The position numbers and the translations under genes are program-made. Under the pieces are notes generated by a model. It searched no databases. It had not been told where the DNA came from and worked only from the letters and a program-made list of their open reading frames with translations. Positions 7,462 to 11,805 of a stretch of 11,805 nt of DNA are shown here, piece after piece. Position 1 is the first letter of the stretch, and each line of letters begins with the position of its first letter. This DNA comes from Candidatus Cloacimonadota bacterium (GTDB lineage Bacteria > Cloacimonadota > Cloacimonadia > Cloacimonadales > Cloacimonadaceae), in the NCBI GenBank assembly GCA_023228285.1, contig JALOBM010000061.1, forward strand, positions 1 through 11,805, given 5' to 3'.

Positions 7462-8481
7462 TTACTCTACTTTGGGTCGCGGAAGGTATCCTTTTGCCAT
7501 TCGTTTACCATATTCTTTAAGTGCATCCGTACCTACTGATTCCAAAGGAATGTTTACCATTCGCTCCCTAAAGATATGTACATCCAGATCGGGCAGCTGG
7601 TATTTTATTGCATAAGCCAGGGGAACTCCATTTTCAAAGATCTCCATTGCATGTGAACTACCTGCAACAAGGTTCATCCCCAGTTCTCTTGCTTTCTGAA
7701 CAAGCTGGCTATCTGGCAGCGGACGGCTGATATTTGCCACAAGAGTGTCTGCAGGGTATTCCTTATATGCTGCTTCAAGATCTTCCGGTCCAAATCCCGT
7801 ATGCGGGAATATTGTTATAGTCTTTCCGAGTGGGCTTTCCGGTTTTCCAAGGAATATTTTTGCCCTAGCTGAAAGTGTTGTCTCACAAAGACTGTTACAA
7901 CACCGTACACTCTTTTCTTTTTCCAGCATATCTTCTTCCATATATGTTCCCATAATGTCCTCAATTCGATTGATCATCGCGCCAAGTGTAGGAACTTCGG
8001 GCATTGCTTCTCCATACCATACTATTTTTCCAGGAGTACCTCCAAAAGCAATATTAGCTTTGTGCGCAATGCTTCCATGAAGCCATGCAATACCTGGATG
8101 TAGCCCATGGAAGGCTTCATGCAGCTCAAACACAGAAAGATTATAAAGACCAAGGTAATTTTTTAATGTAACTCCTCCTGAATTAGCTCCTTCCGCTATA
8201 GGATGATGGACCACCAAGGCATCTACCCCGGTAGCGGCAGCAAGTTCTATCGCATTTTCAGTCAAAGTCATCATCAGGACAGCAAGGCATTTGACTTCCG
8301 CTTCCATACATCCCCATACGAGTCCGGGAAGCTCCATAACTGATTTACCGGGGATGTTGGATGTTTTCATCGTAACAAAATGATTGCCTCCAGTAATATC
8401 TGCAAATGTTTTAACTACACGTCCGCCTGTAATTACATCCAAGGCTTTAACAACATCTTTTACATATACTGTTTCTGACAA
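7462..8481 (-). CDS. NIF3-like (DUF34) dinuclear-metal protein
   Basis: The protein has about 339 residues. ALVVHHPI (HHP at 95-97 counting from the upstream GTG) matches the first metal-ligand motif of the NIF3 family. LVAGSSHAMEIFENGV near the C-terminus (H280, E283) matches the second, usually written GHYxTE. A histidine-rich segment (ELHEAFHGLHPGIAWLHG, 122-139) replaces the usual N/D-containing loop. NIF3 proteins form hexamers with paired metals and are often mis-named GTP cyclohydrolase 1 type 2; most have no proven reaction. Start choice: the GTG at 8490 directly abuts the AAGGAG ribosome site, whereas a TTG at 8481 lies ten bases downstream of it, so I use 8481; the difference is three residues. 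It precedes the GATE protein gene in a likely operon, suggesting a hydrolase acting on the imported solute (inference). Three clustered cysteines (C197, C198, C202) are unexplained. Confidence 0.65.
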   Translation of the reverse strand: MSETVYVKDVVKALDVITGGRVVKTFADITGGNHFVTMKTSNIPGKSVMELPGLVWGCMEAEVKCLAVLMMTLTENAIELAAATGVDALVVHHPIAEGANSGGVTLKNYLGLYNLSVFELHEAFHGLHPGIAWLHGSIAHKANIAFGGTPGKIVWYGEAMPEVPTLGAMINRIEDIMGTYMEEDMLEKEKSVRCCNSLCETTLSARAKIFLGKPESPLGKTITIFPHTGFGPEDLEAAYKEYPADTLVANISRPLPDSQLVQKARELGMNLVAGSSHAMEIFENGVPLAYAIKYQLPDLDVHIFRERMVNIPLESVGTDALKEYGKRMAKGYLPRPKVE

Positions 8482-8534
8482 ATTTAGCACTCTCCTTTTT
8501 TGTTATATATTATTCAACTAATATTATTAATTTA

Positions 8535-8654
8535 CTAAAAATATGCCTGTTGTTGGTGATCTTGTAATATTTCTATCGACCCTGCATCAAAGATGTCCTG
8601 TTCATTCCTTAATAACCATGCCGGAATGCCAGTGGAAAAATCCAGTAAATATGA
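8535..8654 (-). pseudogene. Possible C-terminal fragment of an unrecognised gene
   Basis: A minus-strand frame of 39 codons between stops at 8657-8655 and 8537-8535 reads TGIPAWLLRNEQDIFDAG followed by a mixed polar stretch. Codon choice looks protein-like, and it lies on the same strand just ahead of the NIF3-like gene. There is no start codon or ribosome site, and the length could arise by chance in AT-rich DNA. I do not recognise a family. Confidence 0.2.
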
Positions 8655-9042
8655 TCATAAAAGAATTTTTCATAGATCCATTTCTATAAAAAATTTAAGG
8701 ACAATATTTCTATTAGACTATCAACTTTATAAAACCCTAGTCTTTAGGAACAGACAGATTGACTCTCGCTGAAAATACTGTTTTCACAAACAAAAGAATT
8801 TTTTTAGAAGGCAATTAATTAAGAGATTTGCTTAATCTAACAGCAATAAATCTTTACAAAAAGCAAGAAATTTAATATGGCTACGTTAAATTTTTATCTG
8901 TTCTTCTTAAGGAAATTTTTAATAAAGTACTCAAACTCTCTGATAGAGAGTAGATACTTTAGGTATGCTATAATTATCCGAAGCAATTCCTCCTTAATAA
9001 GGCAAATTCTGTCTTTTTTAGAAAATTCAACATGCCAAAGCC

Positions 9043-9064
9043 GATTCATCATCTATGATGAATC
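9043..9064. repeat. Perfect 10-bp-arm palindrome
   Basis: GATTCATCAT and ATGATGAATC flank the two bases CT. The arms resemble part of the candidate operators elsewhere in the window (ATTCATCATTAATGAT at 3951). With only two bases in the centre it suits a dimeric protein site better than a hairpin. No promoter is evident beside it, so it may be an auxiliary or relic operator. Confidence 0.4.
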
Positions 9065-9306
9065 ATTATCTGGTGTTTTCTGATAATTGTCAATACTTCC
9101 ATCAAAATTGTCAAAGGATATCTTGATTTTTATAAAAAACAACTGCTGTCCATACGAACAAAAAATTAAATGATTAAAGGAAATTTATGTTGCAATAGCT
9201 ATATATAAGCCACAGTAAAAACATTTTGAACATGTATGACAAGAGATAGCATCAGTTTTATAATAATTCTTGTATTGATCATTATTGATGGTTGAATATT
9301 GTTTTG

Positions 9307-10029
9307 ATGAACTTAACAATACTTTTGATACGGAATTCCAAGCTGCTTATACTCTCACGGCATATAGTTGAGCCATATGCAAAAGAAGCAACTCCGAAAC
9401 AGAATACTTTCTTACCCATGTACTTGTGCAGGAGATCCATGTAGACACTAGAGCCGACCGATACTACAGCTGAACTGCATCTGTTTCCCCGTACTTACTT
9501 AAAGGCTTTGAGGGACACGACATTCGCTTCCCACTCTCCTTGTTACCGGAAAATCTGCTCTGCTGCTGTTTCTCAGCGAGAAGAAAAACCTTGTTCTTTA
9601 CGGTCTGATAGATATAGGCAAGACACATATTGTTTTGCTATCGCATTTGATGTCAACGTCTGCGAAATGGGAATGAACGTAAGTATATTTATTCCGTCAC
9701 CAAACTGTTGCTCAAACTAAGAGAGGCACATCGCTCAGGCAAGTTCAAACGCATAGTGCGCGACTAGCTGAAGCTCGATCTATTCATACTCGATAAGTGG
9801 AGGAATGTGTATCGTCAGACAAGAAAGCTAACTGCTATTATTCCTTGTCATAGCAGACAGTTATGGAAGCAAAAACCTTATCCTTACTGCAAACCTTGAA
9901 TTTTCAAAATGGGGAGGAATATTCACGCATAAACAACCGTATGCCGCCATGACAGATCACTTGATCCATTTCGGACATCTGTTTACCTTCGAAGGACAGA
10001 GCAAACTCACACATGTCCTGATGTGTTAG
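9307..10029 (+). pseudogene. istB: IS21-family ATPase istB remnant
   Basis: IstB, the AAA+ helper of IS21 transposition, can be read in pieces across three frames. An ATG at 9307 opens a stretch including HIVEPYAKEATPKQN. FEGHDIRFPLSLLPENLL follows (about 9501-9555). A frameshift leads to EKKNLVLYGLIDIGKTH (9578-9630), where the Walker A signature GPxGxGKTH has become GLIDIGKTH. KLLLKLREAHRSGKFKRIVR, then a stop, then LKLDLFILDKW (about 9702-9800) covers a Walker B with LDE changed to LDK. LILTANLEFSKWGGIF and EGQSKLTHVLM close the protein, ending at TAG 10027-10029. Several stops and frameshifts rule out function. No istA lies directly upstream on this strand; the only istA remnant is at 5501-6180 in the opposite orientation. 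Confidence 0.75.
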
Positions 10030-10123
10030 ATTGCTGCAAGGAGGTGATGGTTTTTCTTGGGAATCGCTATGATATTCCCCGAAAATTCCTGATGTTTTTT
10101 CGAGCTTGTAATAAATATTTGTT

Positions 10124-10840
10124 CTATGCTTCTGTGTCTTCTACACTCTGTACAAGATTATCAAGATGGCGTTTCATTGTCAGTTCTGCAAGTTCGCTGT
10201 CTCTTTGTTCTATTGCTTCAAAAATTTTTCTGTGCTCTGTATTGTATATATGTCCAGCTTTACGCCTAATGACTTCAAATTCTTTAGCATATTCCTGTTT
10301 TTTCCTAAGCAGTTCAACGATTGCTTCAAGTATCTGATTGCTACTAGCTTTTGCAAGAAGCCTATGAAATTCTGTGTCTAAATGAGAAACTGGTTTTCTG
10401 CTTTGTGCAAGAGATTCCTGTTCTTCAACTATATATCTCAGCTTAGCGATATCTTCATCTGTTGCGTTCTTAGCAGCAAGTCTGGCAACTTCAATTTCAA
10501 CGGGTCGGCGAGCGGTCAAAAGATCAAGGAGCCGACTCCTTTCGGTTTTATCAAATACATCCATGAAACCTTCGGTCCACTTATCCTGCCATTTCCATTC
10601 CTCAAGTTCTCGCAGGCGACTAATTCCGGCCTCCGAGAGGGTACGGCCCTGATTGCTCTGTTTCTCGGTAAACCCCCGGCAGTCCATCTCCCGCAGCAGT
10701 CTTCCAACCGTAGCCTCTGCCATGTTGTATCCTTTTTCATTGAGATGTCGCTGCACAGAACCAGCTCCTTCCGGCACCCCTCTTTCTTTAAGATACAGCA
10801 AAATATCATATACTACGTTTTCGTCCTTTATCTGCATCAT
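10124..10840 (-). CDS. FCD-domain transcriptional regulator with NrpR/RNase R-type winged helix
   Basis: The protein has 238 residues. Residues 9-80 (VVYDILLYLKERGVPEGAGS, ATVGRLLREMDCRGFTEK, then GRTLSEAGISRLREL) resemble the HTH_12 winged helix found at the N-terminus of NrpR and RNase R, not the usual GntR winged helix. Residues about 98-230 form the all-helical FCD ligand domain of FadR/GntR-type regulators. The metal/ligand residues are kept: D155 and H159 in HLDTEFHRLL, H203 in TEHRKIFEAI, and H225 in MKRHLDNL. FCD proteins usually sense small carboxylates. The start at 10840 has GGGGAG about 11 bases upstream; a second ATG follows immediately. Operator-like sequence over its own promoter, related to sites at 3951 and 4125, suggests autoregulation and control of the divergent enzyme pair (inference). 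Confidence 0.82.
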   Translation of the reverse strand: MMQIKDENVVYDILLYLKERGVPEGAGSVQRHLNEKGYNMAEATVGRLLREMDCRGFTEKQSNQGRTLSEAGISRLRELEEWKWQDKWTEGFMDVFDKTERSRLLDLLTARRPVEIEVARLAAKNATDEDIAKLRYIVEEQESLAQSRKPVSHLDTEFHRLLAKASSNQILEAIVELLRKKQEYAKEFEVIRRKAGHIYNTEHRKIFEAIEQRDSELAELTMKRHLDNLVQSVEDTEA

Positions 10841-10883
10841 TTAATATAACGCTCCCCGCATTATTCAACATAGAATTCTTCTT

Positions 10884-10908
10884 CAATCACAAATAATGAT
10901 TAATAATA
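10884..10908. promoter_or_regulatory. Candidate operator over the regulator's -10 element
   Basis: The stretch CAATCACAAATAATGATTAATAATA contains the ATGATTAATA core also present at 4130-4139, and the CTTCAAT that precedes the core is shared as well (from 10881). It overlaps the -10 hexamer of the regulator promoter, a position suited to negative autoregulation. Confidence 0.4.
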
Positions 10909-10931
10909 CTTGGGTACGATAAGATATGCAA
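10903..10931 (-). promoter_or_regulatory. Sigma-70 promoter for the FCD regulator gene
   Basis: On the minus strand TTGCAT (10931-10926) is followed after 17 bases by TATTAT (10908-10903). The start point would fall near 10896, giving a leader of about 55 bases before the ATG at 10840. Confidence 0.5.
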
Positions 10932-10980
10932 CCAGTAAATTATGCACTATTCTTGATTTTCATGGTAATTTTCCATCTTA

Positions 10981-11113
10981 TTACTTTCTCCTTTCGCTAA
11001 TCACGGTAATGTTCTCCAGTATTTCACCCTTGATTACAGAATTATGTTTTATCATTTCTTGTTCTTCATCGGTAAGCCTGGTATCCTTATTTTTGATTAA
11101 CTCAAAAAATAAT
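10981..11113 (-). pseudogene. C-terminal gene fragment, family not recognised
   Basis: A minus-strand frame of about 43 codons ending at TAA 10983-10981 includes FELIKNKDTRLTDEEQEM and VIKGEILENITVISERRK. The charged, helical composition looks like a real protein end. It stops upstream at a TAA and at the edge of the right repeat copy (11128), so it seems to be the tail of a gene cut off at the island border. It could instead be a chance frame. Confidence 0.3.
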
Positions 11114-11127
11114 TAAATACCCTCAAG

Positions 11128-11270
11128 GAGTTTTTAGCATTTTAGCAGGTGGTCTTCTTACCCGGAATATTTTTTTATAATAAACAGGGTTTTCTCTTTG
11201 ATGTATGATTAGCAGAAGCGTACTATTTTTGCTTTAGAGAGAGCGCTGACAGGAATTATGATCACAGAGG
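11128..11270. repeat. Right copy of the direct repeat; promoter and leader of the exported-protein gene
   Basis: Homologous to 1931-2100 in the same orientation. The first part keeps TTTTAGCAGGTGGTCTTCTT, matching TTTTTACAGGCTGTCTTCTC of the left copy, but about 40 bases of the terminator hairpin are missing. The rest aligns through AACAGGGTTTTCTC, TGTATGATT and ATTATGATCACA. TATGAT (11204-11209) is a likely -10 element with a poor -35 (ATAAAC, 11180-11185). The repeat runs up to the purine-rich ribosome site AGAGGAGAGGGG before the ATG at 11285, so in this copy the leader is still attached to a gene. Confidence 0.7.
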
Positions 11271-11284
11271 AGAGGGGCGGCGGA

Positions 11285-11805
11285 ATGAAAAAATATTTAA
11301 AGATCATCGCTATCGCTGGATCTGCATGCCTCCTTGTATACTCCTCTGCTATGAACGCAGAGGCTGTGGTCATCTCGATCCTTGCTCCTTCTGCAGATGA
11401 GCAGGTTCTTGAATCAGGAAGGGACTTTTACGTTATCGGCAGAATAGAACGTGATGGTGTACGTCCTGAGGACATACCTTTTGATATCAGGGTAGATGTT
11501 GCAGAGACCGGTCTCGTCAGGGACGGAAAGATGATCCCCCTCAGGACCGTAAGCAGTCACGTTGACCATTTTACAGGGCTGACACCCGAAAGAGATATTT
11601 ACTTCAGATATGAAGGAACGGCCCCATGGGTGGATATAAGCCGTGAAGAACTCTACCGATCTCCTCCCCCTGACCTCGTATACCGACACGGGGATCCGGA
11701 AAGTTTCTATGATCCCTCACTGAAAGCCGTGGTGACTAAAGACCGCTTTGCAGTCCTAATACAGGGCGGCGTAACCAAAGATTTTGACACTGCTTACAAC
11801 TACCC
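11285..11805 (+). CDS. Exported protein of unknown function, 3' end missing
   Basis: The frame is open from ATG 11285 to the end of the window (174 codons seen). Residues 1-27 form a classical signal peptide: MKKYLK, a hydrophobic core IIAIAGSACLLVY, and a cleavage site after AEA. The cysteine in the core is not in a proper lipobox, so signal peptidase I processing is more likely than lipoprotein attachment. The mature part begins VVISILAPSADEQVLESGRD, resembling a beta-sandwich start, and continues with acidic and proline-containing stretches (RSPPPDLVYRHGDPESFYDP). I recognise no catalytic motif and assign no function. AGAGGAGAGGGG (11266-11277) supplies the ribosome site. It is transcribed from the right repeat copy and, like the left-edge flavoprotein, probably belongs to the resident genome outside the island. 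Confidence 0.8.
   Translation, partial: MKKYLKIIAIAGSACLLVYSSAMNAEAVVISILAPSADEQVLESGRDFYVIGRIERDGVRPEDIPFDIRVDVAETGLVRDGKMIPLRTVSSHVDHFTGLTPERDIYFRYEGTAPWVDISREELYRSPPPDLVYRHGDPESFYDPSLKAVVTKDRFAVLIQGGVTKDFDTAYNY

Larger units (their letters stand above)
8491..9306. other. AT-rich intergenic stretch without an intact gene
   Basis: No intact gene is supported here. The first bases next to 8490 form the leader of the NIF3-like gene, including AAAGGAGA directly before its GTG codon. A faint decayed reading frame lies at 8535-8654 (minus). Short symmetric elements occur at about 8933-8950 (ACTCTC/GAGAGT) and at 9043-9064. The open stretch 8877-9083 (+) has very AT-rich, hydrophobic, unconvincing codon content and no ribosome site. 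The area looks like decayed sequence between the NIF3 operon and the istB remnant. Confidence 0.5.

Noticed and set aside
8877..9083. Open frame of 68 codons on the plus strand
   Set aside because: AT-rich, hydrophobic, biased by local composition, no ribosome site and no recognisable family.
9508..9720. Open frame of 70 codons read as a separate small gene
   Set aside because: It is one frame of the decayed istB; better family matches continue by switching frames in the same stretch.
8491..10123. CRISPR array or tRNA gene in the long gene-poor stretch
   Set aside because: No regularly spaced repeats and no cloverleaf with a TTCGA-type loop were seen.
11414..11689. Minus-strand open frame of 91 codons
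   Set aside because: It lies wholly inside the exported-protein gene on the plus strand, which has a signal peptide and a strong ribosome site.

Overview
The window shows a 9 kb accessory block set between two partial genes that look like resident genome. At the left edge (1-1899, +) is the 3' part of a large FAD_oxidored-type flavoprotein with a C-terminal domain that resembles an S-layer homology (SLH) repeat. At the right edge (11285-11805, +) is the 5' part of a gene for an exported protein I do not recognise. Both edge genes look more G+C-rich than the AT-rich block between them. A diverged direct repeat of about 140-170 bp (1931-2100 and 11128-11270) brackets the block. The organism looks like an anaerobic bacterium. 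The protein style would suit Synergistota, but that is a weak inference and nothing here proves it.

Inside the block are five intact genes. A thiamine-diphosphate enzyme of the acetolactate synthase superfamily (2192-3916, -) is divergent from a GidA/TrmFO-like FAD oxidoreductase (4158-5447, +). Further right, a NIF3-like metal protein (7462-8481, -) and a GATE-domain membrane protein (6327-7403, -) form a two-gene operon. Last comes a transcription factor (10124-10840, -) with an FCD ligand-binding domain behind an unusual N-terminal winged helix.

The promoters are clear: TTGACA-17-TATAAT for the oxidoreductase, TTGACC-17-TATCTT for the thiamine-diphosphate enzyme and TTGCAT-17-TATTAT for the regulator. 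Each has a related ATGATTAAT/ATTAATGATTGAT sequence close to its start point. The simplest reading is one small regulon in which the FCD protein controls itself and the divergent enzyme pair. The substrate is unknown. The gene set (TPP carboligase/decarboxylase, flavoenzyme, NIF3 protein, transporter-like protein, FCD regulator) suggests uptake and conversion of a small organic acid or related metabolite, as inference only.

The spaces between these genes hold decayed IS21-family sequence. A broken istA lies at 5501-6180 on the minus strand and a broken istB at 9307-10029 on the plus strand. They point away from each other and flank the NIF3/GATE operon. Either one IS21 element was split by an inversion that also flipped that operon, or two oppositely oriented copies each lost a different half. 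No rRNA, tRNA or CRISPR array was seen.
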